Assembly: GCF_004193775.1 (NCBI RefSeq)
Contig: NC_041004.1
Coordinates: 34,682,411 to 34,746,410, forward strand
Reading direction: 5' to 3'
Length of the DNA stretch: 64,000 nucleotides
Origin: Glycine soja
Taxonomy: Eukaryota; Streptophyta; Magnoliopsida; Fabales; Fabaceae
The position numbers were made by a program, and so were the translations under genes. This document shows positions 46,309 to 58,303 of the stretch, one piece after another. Each line of letters begins with the position of its first letter. The first letter of the stretch is position 1. Under the pieces are notes generated by a model. It was not told the DNA's origin, made no database searches, and saw nothing but the letters and a program-made list of their open reading frames with translations.

Positions 46309-49300
46309 GTGTTGGAAATTGAAGATGAAGAGGAAGGCTCTGGACCTCAAGAAATTGATGCTAATGTGGTTAGTGAACATGATTCAGAACCTTTAATTTT
46401 AATGAATGCATTAACTGGAGTAGTTAATTTTCGAACTATGAGAGTTACTGGTTATTGTGGGAAGAAACCTCTCCATATTTTAATTGATAGTGAAAGCACT
46501 CATACCTTTTTGAACTTACACATAGCTCAGAAGATGGGCTGTCAGACATGGAAATAAAGTCCAGATTTCTTCCAAGGTTCCAAAATTTTATTGGTCAATT
46601 CAAAATACCAACTTTACTTCTGATATGATGTTGTTACCTCCTGGTTATTGTGATTTAGTATTGGGAATTGAATGGCTAGTAACACTAGGGGACATCACAT
46701 GGAATTTCAACAAATTGACAATGGATTTTTTTGTTCATGGAAAAAGACATGTCCTAAGAGGAGCTACCACTACAAATCTGGCCACTACTAGAAAACAACA
46801 TCTTTATAAAACCATCTCTTATGGTGTTCACCTCTCCCTGATTAGTTTGCAATCTAAAGTTGAAGGCTCCCTGCTCCACTCTTTCACTACTCATGCTAAT
46901 CAACAGGTACTGCCACCTGATATTAATAGCTTGTTACTCGAATTTACAAATGTTTTTCAGGAGCCATCTGGTCTTCCTCCTTGTCGAATTGGCCATGATC
47001 ACAAGATTCCTTTAACACAAGGAGCTAACCCTATCTACAAAAGGCCCTATAGGTATGCTAAACAAAAAAAGATATTATTGATGGCTTGATTCAGGACTAT
47101 TTGAAGTCAGGAATTATACAGAATAGCGATAGTCCTTATCCAAGTCCAGTAGTGTTGGTGGGAAAGAAAGATGGGGCCTGGAGACTTTGTGTTGATTATA
47201 GGGATCTTAATAAGGTAATTGTTAATAACAAGTTTCGTATACCATTAGTAGAATACCTTCTGGATGAGTTGTATGGATCAACTATTTTTTTTCCAAAATT
47301 GACCTAAGAGTTGGTTACAATCAAGTTCGAATGGATGCAGATGATGTTCACAAAACTGCCTTTAGAACTCATGGGGGCCACTTTGAATACTTGGTGATGC
47401 CCTTTGGGCTTACCAATGCTCTTGCCATATTTCAAGGACTAATGAATTCAGTTTTTCAGCATTACTTAATAAGGTTCTTACTTGTTTTCTTTGATGATAT
47501 ACACATCTACAGCAGAAGTATGGAGAACCACCTTTCTCATCTTTATTAGGTTCTTCTCACTATGAGAACTCACAGTTTGTATGCTAAGAAATCCAAATGC
47601 TACTTTGGTGTTGACAAGGTGGAATATTTGGGCCATTTTATAACTAAAGGAGTTTCCACTGATCATTCTAAAATTGCAGCAGTACAAGATTGAGCCCTAT
47701 CACAAAACTTGAGGCAATTGAGGAGTTTCTTGGGTCTTGCCGGTTATTACAGAAGGTTTGTAAGTCGATATGGTGCAATTGCAAAACCCTTGACTGATAT
47801 GTTGAAAAAAGATAATTTTAGTTGGTCTTCTACAACAAAAGAAGCATTTTAGGAATTAAAGCAAAGGTTATTAGCAGCACTAGTTTTGGCCCTACTAGAC
47901 TTTTCTAAGGAATTTGTAGGGGAGGTGGATGCTTCTGACCTAGGCTTAGGTGTTGTGTTAATGCAAAATCACCACCCAATTGCCTTCATCAGTAGAAGTT
48001 TGAACAAGCAGCAACAATCCTTGTCAACATATGAGAAAGAGCTTTTGGCAGTTGTGTTTGCAGTCCAAAAATGGAGGCACTACTTACTTCCCAAGAAGTT
48101 CATCATTAGAACTGATCACAGAAGTTTGAAGTACATCCTAGATCAGAGATTGTCCATAGCATTTTAGCAAAAGTGGTTGGTAAAGTTGATGGAATTTGAT
48201 TTCAACATAGAATATAGAGAGGGTCGAGAAAATGTTGCGGCAGATGCTTTATCTAGACTTGATTCCCCTGAGATCATGGCATTACAGGTTCATCAGCCCG
48301 ATTCTAGCATGCTATCTAGGATCCAACAGTCCTGGCAGACATATCCTAGCTTACATCAGCTTGTTAGTGACTTACAAAGCAATCCCTCTTCTCATAAACA
48401 CTATACTTGGGTTTGGAATGAGCTGAGGAGAAAGGGCAGATTAGTAGTTGTTTCAGAGCCCCAATTGAGACAGGACATTCTCTCTTGGATTCATGCTTCA
48501 GGTTGTAGTTTCCATTTAGGTAGAGATGCTACCTTGCAAAAGATGAAAAATATGGTTTATTAGAGAGGCATGTCCAAGGCTGTCAAGTTTTTTGTGTATC
48601 AATGTGCCACTTGCCAGAGGAGTAAATATGACATTGCTGCATCTCCAGGACTGCTTTAACCCTTACCTATTCCTGAGCATGTATGGCAGCACATCACCAT
48701 GGACTTCATTGAAGGTCTTCCTCTTTCTTTTGGTAAACAGGTCATTTTTGTAGTGGTAGATAGGCTTAGTAAGGCAGCTTATTTCATGGCCTTATCACAT
48801 CCCTAAACTGTTGCGGATGTGGCCCAATGCTTCCTTGATGACGTCTTTAAATTGCATGGTTTTCCTGGCACCATTACCAGTGATAGGGATCCTATTTTTG
48901 TTAGTCACTTTTGGAAGGAATTTATGTCCTTGCAAGGGATTCAAATACAGCTTTATATAGCCTATCACCCACAAACTGATGGTCAATTAGAAGTGGTGAA
49001 TATATGCCTTGAAACATATCTCAGGTGCATGTGTAGTGACTCTCCAGCACAGTGGTCCAAGTGGTTGCCTCTTGCTGAAAGGTGGTACAATTCCACTTAC
49101 CACAGTACTATTAAAGCAAGTCCCTATGAGATAGTGTATGGCCAAGCTCCTCCTGTTCATTTACCTTAGCTCCTGGGGGAATCTAAGATTGCTTTGGTTG
49201 ATAGGAGTTTGCAGAAACGTGAGGAAATGTTAAAGTTACTCAAATTTCACATGAAGAGGGCCCATGACAGAATGAAACAACTTGCAGATAAAGGTAGATT

Positions 49301-49727
49301 TGATAGGAGTTTTCATATTGGTGACTTGGTTTATGTAAAATTACATGCTTATCACCAAGTTTCAGTGCAGGACAGATCCAATGCAAAGTTGGCCCCTAAG
49401 TACTATGGTCCATTTCTAGTAGAAGGCAAGATTGGTGTTGTTGCATATAAGCTTAAATCGCCTCTTGGATCTATGGTCTATAATGTCTTCCATGTTTCTC
49501 AGTTGAAGAAGTTTACTGGTACTGCCACTTCTGGGAACTTTAGTCCTTCACCTTTATTGGATACTTCTCAGAAGGAACCTGCAGCTATCATTGACAGAAT
49601 GATAGTCAAGAGGGGAAATCGTGCTGTAACCAAAGTTTTGGTTCAATGGAAACATCAATTACCTGAAGATGTAACTTGGGAATTCTTCTATGACTTGAAG
49701 CAGAAGTTTCCTCACTTTAATCCTTGA
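46309..49727 (+). pseudogene. pol: Pol of retrotransposon 1 (PR-RT-RH-IN-chromodomain), broken
   Basis: In order: protease remnant ILIDSESTHTFL (46470-46520), whose usual D-S/T-G triad is changed to D-S-E; RT with [16 protein letters not shown] and the catalytic FFDDI (47086-47549); RNase H with EVDASDLGLG and the ISRSLNKQQQ region (47886-48167); integrase HHCC and DDE parts, including TSDRDPIF and HPQTDGQLE (48480-49169); and a chromodomain ending VLVQWKHQLPEDVTWE (49620-49690). At least eight stops or frame changes occur, for example near 46557, 47088, 47307, 47547, 48165, 48561, 48657, 48804 and 49167. It cannot encode an active polyprotein. Confidence 0.9.
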
Positions 49728-49742
49728 GGACAAGGATTCTTT

Positions 49743-49756
49743 TGGGTGGGTGGAAT
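49743..49756 (+). promoter_or_regulatory. Polypurine tract of retrotransposon 1
   Basis: tgggtgggtggaat lies directly before the right LTR. Confidence 0.6.
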
Positions 49757-50073
49757 TGATACAGGCTTAGAAAGGTAGTTAGGAGTTGGCTGACATGTCC
49801 AAAGTTAGTTAGATTTGATTCTGCTAGTTTTCTGTTAGTTTTCTTCAATTGGCAAGTTGTTAGGCAATTAGTGGTTAGAAGCTATAAGTAGCAATTGGCG
49901 GTTAGGAAGCATTTTCAAGCCAGAATTTGTAATCATCTTCCTTCTTGTAATTTCTCTCTAATAATGAAAAACATGACCACCATGCTCATCGGAATTCATT
50001 CATTTCATTGAGTTCCCTTGTCTGTTCAAGAACTTTGAATTCTTTTAGTTGATTTCCTAGTTCTGCTATATCA
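49757..50073 (+). repeat. Right LTR of retrotransposon 1 (317 bp)
   Basis: Aligned to the left LTR with an 11-base insertion around 49830 and a 2-base deletion near 49955. The right target duplication gaaga follows at 50074-50078. Confidence 0.9.
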
Positions 50074-50078
50074 GAAGA

Positions 50079-51737
50079 GGAGGAGAGGATGAGGTTGGGA
50101 TTAGGGTTTGGAAAGATTTTGAGTGGTGAGAGAGAAGAGAGAATCATGAATAATTATAGGGTAAATCGGGAATGAAAACCATGAAATGAGAAAAAAAAAA
50201 GATAAAAAGAGAAAATGTCACAACCATTAATTCAAAGTTATAAAAATCTAACCGTTCATAAGAGACTTGTGCATGGTGCCTAATTTTTTAAACTTGTGCA
50301 CCCTAGCCATTGTTATTGTTTGGTTGAAGAGTGATGTGCACTACACTATTGATAATTGATAAACAAAACGGGTAGCTGGTTTCAGTTCAACTGAGTTTTT
50401 AGTTCAACTATAACTTTAACAATTCTTCTTATTTGTTGGGTTAAGACTTCTAATGGTACATGTGTAAATGTTTTTTCCCCCACATATTTAAAGTTTCTCA
50501 AAATTTAATTCTAAAAAATTAGTTCAAACAATCTTTTGAAAAATTAAAAAAAGTTGAATTACTCATTTAGTCAATATTACCTATACAATATTTTAGTCTT
50601 TACACCTAGAAATTAATCATTTTATTTTCTATGTATATTTTTTAAACTCGTTTTACTTCTTATACATTTTTTTAATCCATTTTAGTTTTTATAATTTTGG
50701 GCGACAAACTTATTAAAAGTGTATGCGGAGGAATTAAAACTAGAATTATGAACTAAAATGTGAAGATTGGTTGGTAAAGGAATCATTGATTAATTAAACC
50801 AATTAAAAATAATTACATTTGCAAAATGTCTCAGTATGTAACTAAATATTAAATTTTAATAATTTAATAATTTAATATTTTAATATTTTTTCAATGATTA
50901 GTTCATATTTATTTTTTTTAAAAAAATACATTTACATGTTAAAATAAATTTAATTAATAAAGTATTAAATAATTTAAAATGTTATAAAATTATGTAGAGT
51001 TTATATACTAAAAAAAGAACACTTAATTTAATGGTTGAATTATCAATATTTAATATATTCAAAGAGTTATTAGGTAGGATATTAAAATTTAAATTTTAAA
51101 TTTATCAAATGATCACAAAATTACATTGACTAAAATATTTTCTAAGTTTAATTATCTATTTAGTTCTTACAATTTCCAAACTTTTTTCTTTTAGTGCTTA
51201 TAATTAACAAGTAACCTTTTTTATTTAAGTTTATTTAGTGATTTTTTTAATACTTAAAGTTTACATCTTATTTTCTTAAAGGTCTTTGTTATTAATTTTT
51301 GTTAACTTCATTAATTAAAGAATTTTAAAAGTACTAATCTTTTAGAAATTAAGATATAAATTTCAACAACTAACAAATTTAGTTATTAACTATAGAGATG
51401 AAAAATAATAAATTTAAAAATTATAAGGATTAAATAAGTAGTTAAACGTATTTTCTTTAAATAAGATAAATTTTATATTTACAAAATATTTTTAAAGAAA
51501 ATAAGTCGACTAAAATAGATATTTATATTTTACTTTTTCTTTAAAAGAAATATTAACAATATATTAATTAATACTTAATACATTAAATTTGAATTGTTGT
51601 GCTGAATCATAAGAAATTAAAAATATGTTTGGATGAGTGGATGAATAGAGCCTAGGGATATATTTTGTTTTTCTTCTTCTACTCGATAGGGTTTATAGTT
51701 TCTTCAGTGACAAAGCAATGCTACCTTTCTGATTCTG
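50079..51737. other. Intergenic DNA between retrotransposon 1 and the NFD6-like gene
   Basis: AT-rich, no gene apart from the small foldback element at 51146-51448. The last 100 bp is the leader of the NFD6-like gene. Confidence 0.6.
51146..51448. mobile_element. Probable Mutator-type foldback MITE
   Basis: gtttaattatctatttag at the left pairs with the right end, whose reverse complement reads gtttaactacttatttaatc. TATTTTCT occurs just outside on both sides (about 51136-51143 and 51449-51456), consistent with an 8-9-bp duplication with uncertain end bases. Confidence 0.5.
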
Positions 51738-52829
51738 ATGGCGTCGTTTTCCCATTGCACTCGTCGTTTCATCTCACTCTCTTCGATGAAATCAGCTGTT
51801 AGAACAATCAGTCATTCTCCTCTTCTCAACGCTACTGTGCCCCACCGTCCATTCTCACCGCTTATCAGGTAAACCTCCAAAATTATCTTATTTTTTCGAT
51901 TTTGATTATACCCAGAAACCAAATCGCTTAAGAATCTTCTCAGTTTTCATAAATGGTCCTTTTGGTGTGTACTGTATAGCTCAAAAATGAATTTTCAATT
52001 TTTTTTTAATAATACTGATTTCTGCTTTGGTAATGGAAAGATTCATATTTTCTGTGTATTCATGCCACCTCAGATTTTTTCAAAAAACAAAATGCAAAAT
52101 CAACAAGTCTTATCCCACTACTTGAGGTCTGCTACATAGGTCACACGATGCCATTCAACACAGTTAAATACCACAATTTCAGAAATTAGAAATATTATTA
52201 AGTCTATGATCTCCCTTGGTAATAAATAAATAAAGTTGACCAAAATTCATGGTTTTAAATTGCAGTTGTGGTTGCATTGTGATGAGTCAGAAAATCTTTA
52301 TATTGTGGGTAATTGCAGGAAAATGAGGCTGCAATTGCATTTGCGATGAGTCAAAATACCTTGACATTGTGCCGCAATTGCGGTTGCAGAACGCTATTTA
52401 AAACCATGCCAAATTTAACAAAAATAATTGCTGGTCTAAAATTACATTAGCTAAACTTCTAAGTACTTAAAAACATAATTTTTTATGTGTATATAGTTGT
52501 TAGCTGTGTTTGTAATTTTGTACTATATAATTATTCGTATTGTGTGTGATATGTAACTGTATACTGTGTCTGTATATGTGTGTGGAAATAGTTGTTAGCT
52601 ATGTTTGTAATTTTATATGATATATGATTGTATAGTGTATGTTGTGCTGATGTGTAAAATTGAAATGTTTAACAGAACTTGTGTGTACCGACTAGGAAGT
52701 GTGCAGTCACTTTTGCCTCTACATAGTACAGTGGCTACTGCAAGAATGGTGTCTAGTCTTAGCATTGATTCAAGGAATTGTGAAGCTCTTTCACATGCTA
52801 CTCTCTGCTGCAACCACCCTGGACCCTAA
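51738..52829 (+). CDS. NFD6: NFD6-like (NUCLEAR FUSION DEFECTIVE 6) small organellar protein, 94 aa, two exons
   Basis: Exon 1 51738-51868 and exon 2 52676-52829, joined in phase 2 across a GT-AG intron (51869-52675), total 285 nt. The N-terminus (MASFSHCTRRFISLSSMKSA) is basic, Ser-rich and without acidic residues, as expected for a mitochondrial or plastid transit peptide. Residues 50-70 carry the family signature LGSVQSLLPLHSTVATAR, followed by SLSIDSRNCEALS. In Arabidopsis the NFD6 gene is required for fusion of polar nuclei in the female gametophyte and encodes an organellar protein. Family members often have alternative 3' exons; an acceptor-like tctag at about 53311 with a downstream stretch may be one. 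The intron holds a hAT-type MITE. Frame and splice sites are intact. Confidence 0.85.
52248..52408. mobile_element. hAT-type MITE, 161 bp, inside the NFD6-like intron
   Basis: Ends CATGGTTTTAAAT / ATTTAAAACCATG; flanking 8-bp repeats ccaaaatt (52240-52247) and ccaaattt (52409-52416), one mismatch. The interior has gcagttgtggttgc and gcaattgcggttgc-like phrases. Same family as 55432-55599. Confidence 0.75.
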
Positions 52830-55423
52830 GAGGTCTTTGTTACTTTGAAGTTTGAAATGTGAGTGGTTGTCTCCTTTGGAAAAAGAACAAACACAACTCA
52901 TAACATTTGGAGCTCTGCTTGTGATTGGGGAAAAAAAATAATGATTGGTATTGATTTTCGGATGAGTTGCAAAGTTTATGTATTATGAATTTAGCCCCAA
53001 TTCATTTTCTTCTTTCTTATAGACCAGATTCTCAAATGTGGTTAACTTTTCTTTATTTGGTTTTTGGTTTTTAACCGAGTCTTATGACGTGAATGGGTGA
53101 TCTATCTAACTAATCTCACCTCATGAAGAAAAGGCTATTGTTATTTATTTATTTGGTTAATTTTTGTATGGACACCCTACCCTCATCTTGAATACCTCAC
53201 CTAATGAGAGAAAACTATTGCTTTCTTTATTTGGCTTATTTTTGTATGGATTCCCTCTTTATGAATCTTTCATCTTATATATGTTATTGAATCTTTTCCG
53301 GTGTCTAGGTGATTCAACCTACACGAGGTGCCAATGTACTTTGTATGGATGGCAGTACAAGGACATTGAACTTCTGTGTACCTCAATAAAGGGACTTGAG
53401 GCTCACATTGAAAAAACTGAAGAGTCTTTGAAATGGTTATTTGTGTGTGTGTGTGCGTTTGGTTATTTAATGGAACTTTTCATAATGTTAAATTTGTACA
53501 TAGAAGAGCATCTAGGTGGATGCAGCCCAGCAATTGGATATGATAATGGAATTTTCTCAAATAGTGAACATTGGGATAGGGAGGTTTCAATGTCAGGAAA
53601 TTGGCCAGGCCTTAATTAATATATGACAAGTATATATAGGCTTTCATGTAGACAAGTTTGTGGTTCTATAAGTCTACTGTTTTAGTTAGTATATCTGACT
53701 GGGTTTTTTGTATTCAATTTTTATACTACTTCTTAGTGCACAGACACTAATTGGGATATTAACTTAAACAGAAGTTAATTAATGACTAAGCTATCATACA
53801 TAACCAAATACAGTTCCATCATTTAAACATTAAAAAATTGGCACAGCATGTATACAGCTAAAAAAATGCACTCCAAAATTATCTCATGTTGATGTTTTGG
53901 ACTACCAAATACATTGTTTGATTGAGTAACTGTTAGCTTGCTACCTTGCCACACAGAGTCCTACTAAATAAATACCTAATCTCCACAATTTTTCCTTCCG
54001 TCTGGGAGAATGCATGAGGCCTCAAATAACTCCGTTATTTTCATTGTACCAACTGTTATGAACACTAAAAATGAAATGACATCTTTGGCTCTGTACCCAT
54101 TGAAACGTATGCAATAATCTCTTTTTATTTTTTTTTTTATTTTATAGACAAATGTTAATGGTTAGTTTTTGTTAGAATGTTAATGGGAGAGATTTGAACA
54201 GATGATCTCTCCCTCTTCCTTTTTCCTTTAACCACTAAATCAATCTTATAACTCCTAAATATATACAAAATCATGTGTTCATCCATGTCAAAAGTAAGTG
54301 ATATGTCGTGGACTATTTTCTGACGCCATCCAAATTAAGGGAATGTGATAATGATATGGTCCATCTAAGTTTGGAATGCACTCCTGCTCCATAAGACAGG
54401 ATTTAATCTCCTATACTCCTAGCAGAGAATGCCACCACTCGTGCTTCAGCAGAAACATCATTGCAGGTACAGCAATCCGCAGCATACATCTTAAGTAAGA
54501 AAGCTACAATAGTGATAGAAATATTTAACAGTTTGACTGTTTGAGCAGTAATTTCGTGTATTCTCTAAATTTTGTACAAAAAATCAAAAGAAACATCATA
54601 CTTCTAACATTCCTCCTTAAGGAGTACTAACATAACACTTCTTCTAACTCACACCCTCTCTTTGGTTGAAAGTTAAAACTTATTGAAAATTATAAAATCA
54701 AGAGAGAGTCATAAAATGAGAGGTAAAACCCATAAAAATTTGTGATTTTCAATGAATTTCAACTAATAATAGAGAGTGTGTTGGATAATTGAAGCATTTC
54801 TCTTCCTCCTCAGTTAAAAAAAACATTACATTTCTCTTCTTCCGTTATCTGAGGTTCAACATCCAATGGTTTGAAATGTGACTAAACTAAAGGATATAAG
54901 AGAAAAGAAATGAAAAAAGATTGTAGTCCAAGTTAGAATGAGATGGAACTTCACAACAATGTCATTTCATTTGCTTTGGCTAGCACCAAATGAAGATCAA
55001 ATTGACCCCTCATCCTCATGCTGCAGGAAAAAATAATTAAGATTCAAAGAGTATTTTTTTTCTAAAAGTATGTTCAGTACTCAAGTACATTCAGAACAAT
55101 TATGCAAACACGTACTTAATGCGTGTTTGGAATAGCATAGTAATCCACGTCTAACTATATATATTTTTAGGTTAAAATGCATCATAGGCATCTAATAGTT
55201 GTTTCTCAGATGTGTGAATGAGAGAATCCAAGCACATGGTTCGTGGTTTATATGAGAGGTATATAGCTGTATTCGAAAAACCAAGTTCTACAGGATTCTT
55301 ACCTCACTGATTTAGATTTTATAGTAGATAATTATATTATGAAGCTAGACGTTCTCGTTCTCTGTCTTAGCTGACTTGCATGGAGTAAAAACTTTAATGA
55401 GGAGGAATAGAGCCTATATATCC
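52830..55423. other. 3' region of the NFD6-like gene, then intergenic DNA
   Basis: 52830 to about 53640 is less AT-rich and may be 3' UTR or an alternative exon; an open frame at 53164-53619 is hydrophobic and unlike any family I know, so I do not call it a protein. The rest shows no gene. Confidence 0.45.
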
Positions 55424-55431
55424 ATCACAAT

Positions 55432-55599
55432 ATGGTTTTAAATTGTGGTCTGGAACCCAATTGCAGTCTTCAATCGCAATTGCAGTTGTAACGTTAGGGT
55501 ATTTTGGCACTATGTAAAGGCAATTTTCCACAATTGCTCATAATGTAAAGACTTTCTAGCTCATCGTAACGCGACCGATAGACGCAATTTAAAACCATG
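55432..55599. mobile_element. hAT-type MITE, 168 bp, second copy
   Basis: Ends ATGGTTTTAAATTG / CAATTTAAAACCATG with a perfect 8-bp duplication atcacaat at 55424-55431 and 55600-55607. Interior shares caattgcagt and gttagggtatttt-type phrases with the intronic copy. Non-coding. Confidence 0.8.
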
Positions 55600-55607
55600 A
55601 TCACAAT

Positions 55608-56870
55608 TCTGAATCTTTCATCTTATTTACTGTGCATTTCATTGTTTTTCTCTATAATAAGGACCAAGTTGTTTTCATTTACCAGTGGCATGGTTGTTCA
55701 GTTGTCGATAATTCCAACAACGGCCAATGGTTTTTGTCACCAGTGATAACCTTTTACCAATGGCTCAATTTAGCCTTTATTAGGTTGTAAAATCAAGGCC
55801 ATTTAGACTTCAAATGAGGGTGGTGGGCAACTAATCTATCTCCATTTTGCACACAGTTCTAGTTCTGTTATCCTAAGTTCATCTCCAATAAGGTTTCTTA
55901 TCGTGGTTGCTTGCTTAAGATGAAGAAATTAATTGTTGAAGGAACTTACCATTGGAGAGAGGATATTCTTTCACCACTCATAGTGTTTCTAATATAAGAA
56001 ACAATGTCTTAACAATAAAATATTATTTCTTTGTCTTCTATAGCATTAAGCACGGTATCAATAATGTAAGGGAAAAAATGATATCAAGAAGCACAAAAGT
56101 AAACAAAAGCTAAAAAACAATAAACAACACACTAATCACAAAACACAAACACACAAATTATTTATTATTATATAAAAATTTATTTTTATTGTTTTGTATT
56201 TCCTTTGAATGTTATGTAATTTTTATTATTTTTTAATTTATGTTTAATATTTTCTTCAATTATTCATATTTATTATTTGTATACATAAAAACTGAAAAAA
56301 TTAATTTAATTATTTTATTTGAATAATAATTAAATTATAATAAAAAATATAAATGTGTAGATTTTTTGAAATTTCTTAACATTAAAGTAAAATTTTGTAT
56401 AAATTTATTAGAAATGACATGATAATATGGTTCAAAAAAATTATTAGGGGACCAAAAAAGTGATTAATTAAGAAACTATGGTAGGAGATGTCCCAAGAAT
56501 AGCATATTTTCAATTTTGAGGGAAAAAAACTGTGGGACCCACATGATAGAATATGCATCCTAAAATGAGATAAAAAAAAAAAAAAACAACGAAATGCACA
56601 ATAAAAAGTGATAGACCGTTGTTTTTTACCTTGACAAAAAATAACCCTGTAAGGCCCTTCATTAATCTCGTGTAGGCCAACCCTGACATCTTATATTTTT
56701 TTTTCTCTTTGTTGCTGCTTCTTTGTTCTCCGATCCGCAAGCAAGTTCCGTTCTCCATAAGTAATATATATATGTGTGTTTTCAACGGAACAAGACCACC
56801 ACAAACGCTTTGGTGGATTCACACAAAAGCTTCGGTTCGTCGAACTCAATTATATACCTTATATTTTTAA
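55608..56870. other. Intergenic DNA; no gene seen
   Basis: AT-rich with scattered low-complexity tracts up to the target duplication of retrotransposon 2. Confidence 0.55.
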
Positions 56871-56875
56871 AAAAG
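56871..56875. repeat. Target-site duplication of retrotransposon 2, left copy
   Basis: aaaag, matching 62405-62409. Confidence 0.8.
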
Positions 56876-57378
56876 TGATAGCAGCAGAGAAACACTCACA
56901 GGAATAGAGAACGCAACAAACATGAATACAGAGGTACACATAGCAACATCAAAAGAAGAAGACACAACAAACACAAATGCAGAGGTACAAATAGTGAAAG
57001 CCAAAAGAAGAACCATTAGACCCACGTACCTAAGGGACTATGTTTGATGAGCGGAAACACGAGTAAGAGGAGGCTGAGCTGACACGTGCAGAATTTGCTA
57101 GGTCCAGGTGTCCCTTGATAGGAAGCATCCAGAATCATATACCGTTATGCTAATATTCCTGAATGTGCTAAGATTCCTGAAAAAAAGATATGATATAGAT
57201 ATGATATGGATAATTTCGTTAGCAAATTGACATTATAAATACATGTAAATAACTAGCAAATGAAGAAGAACAATTACACTCCTTCTCTTATCTGAGTTCT
57301 CTCTTCTTTACTTTCCTTCACCCTTTCTCAGAGGTCCTGGCCCTCGAAGCCAGTTGCAGAGCACGAGCACTCCTATCA
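56876..57378 (+). repeat. Left LTR of retrotransposon 2 (503 bp)
   Basis: Contains a TATA-like cattataaatacatg near 57231. The CT-rich region after 57270 is R/U5-like. The sequence after it (atttggtgctctcgttg) is the primer-binding region; its tRNA is not clear to me. Confidence 0.9.
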
Positions 57379-57404
57379 ATTTGGTGCTCTCGTTGCTCCT
57401 TTCC

Positions 57405-58303
57405 ATGGCGGATTCCGATCGAGCCTCCTTCTCCCCCGACAAGCTTGAGGATGCCCTCAGTCGCCTTGCCAAGCAGCAACTCTACCTTGGCGAGTCAGTC
57501 AATGCTATGACCATGAAAATCGATGAGCTCCTCCAACGCGTCTCCCCCGCTTTCTCCTCGACACCACCAACCCCGCCACCTCTACCACCTCCACAACCTG
57601 TTCCTACACCAATACACAAATTAAAGTTAGACGTGCCAAGGTTCGATGGATCCGATCCTCTCGGCTGGATTTACAAAATAAATCAATTTTTCGAGTACCA
57701 TCGTACTCCAGATTCAGACAAAATTACCATTGCTTCTTTTCATATGGAGGGCCGTGCTCTTGCGTGGTTTCAATGAATGAACACCACAGAGCAATTTCCT
57801 TCGTGGCCAGCTTTCTTGCATGCCCTACGCACGCGTTTTGCTCCGTCTCAGTTTGAGGATCCCTCAGGGGCTTTGAGCAAGCTCACCCAGACGGGCACCG
57901 TGGCCCAGTATCTTTCGGACTTCGAGGATCTCGCCAACCGCACTGCTGGCTTGCCCTCTACCTTTCTCCTTAGTTGCTTCATCTCCGGTTTGATACCGAA
58001 GATTCGAAGGGAGGTCCAGGCCCATCAACCAGCCACTCTGGTCTAGGCCGCGGGCCTCGCACGTCTCCAGGAGGAGAAGTTCTCCGACATGTGCCAACCT
58101 TCTCGGCCTCGCCCTTCCCCTTCACCCTACTCTCCGTGACAACCACCTTCATTTTCCTCTCCCCAACCCAACCCCACTCTGCTACCACCATTATCAACCC
58201 CACCCCTTTCACCCCCTTTCAAAAACCCTAATCCTCCACCCTCACCAACCTTACCCCCCTCCTTCCACCACCTAATCGCCCACCATCGCACACTTGGAAG
58301 CGC
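57405..58303 (+). pseudogene. gag: Gag of retrotransposon 2, broken
   Basis: ATG 57405 opens a frame with a coiled charged start, a Pro-rich linker and the Gag core (VPRFDGSDPLGWI, FHMEGRALAWFQ, LRTRFAPSQFEDPSGALSK). In-frame stops: TGA 57774-57776 (a Trp position), TAG 58044-58046 (a Gln position) and another TGA near 58138; a frame change between 58138 and 58304 follows. Confidence 0.88.

Larger units (their letters stand above)
45091..50073 (+). mobile_element. Ty3/gypsy retrotransposon 1 (chromovirus type), 4.98 kb, decayed
   Basis: Two LTRs that start TGATA and end TATCA, a primer-binding site, gag, pol in the order protease-RT-RNase H-integrase, a C-terminal chromodomain and a purine tract are all present, with GAAGA duplications outside. 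Order and chromodomain make it a chromovirus; the small size and 0.3-kb LTRs suit the Reina lineage (inference). Coding regions hold many stops and frameshifts. By eye the LTRs differ at about 16 of 305 aligned positions plus two gaps, so it is older than retrotransposon 2. Confidence 0.93.

Noticed and set aside
53164..53619. 151-codon frame downstream of the NFD6-like gene
   Set aside because: Hydrophobic and low-complexity with no family pattern; more likely 3' UTR or alternative non-coding exon.
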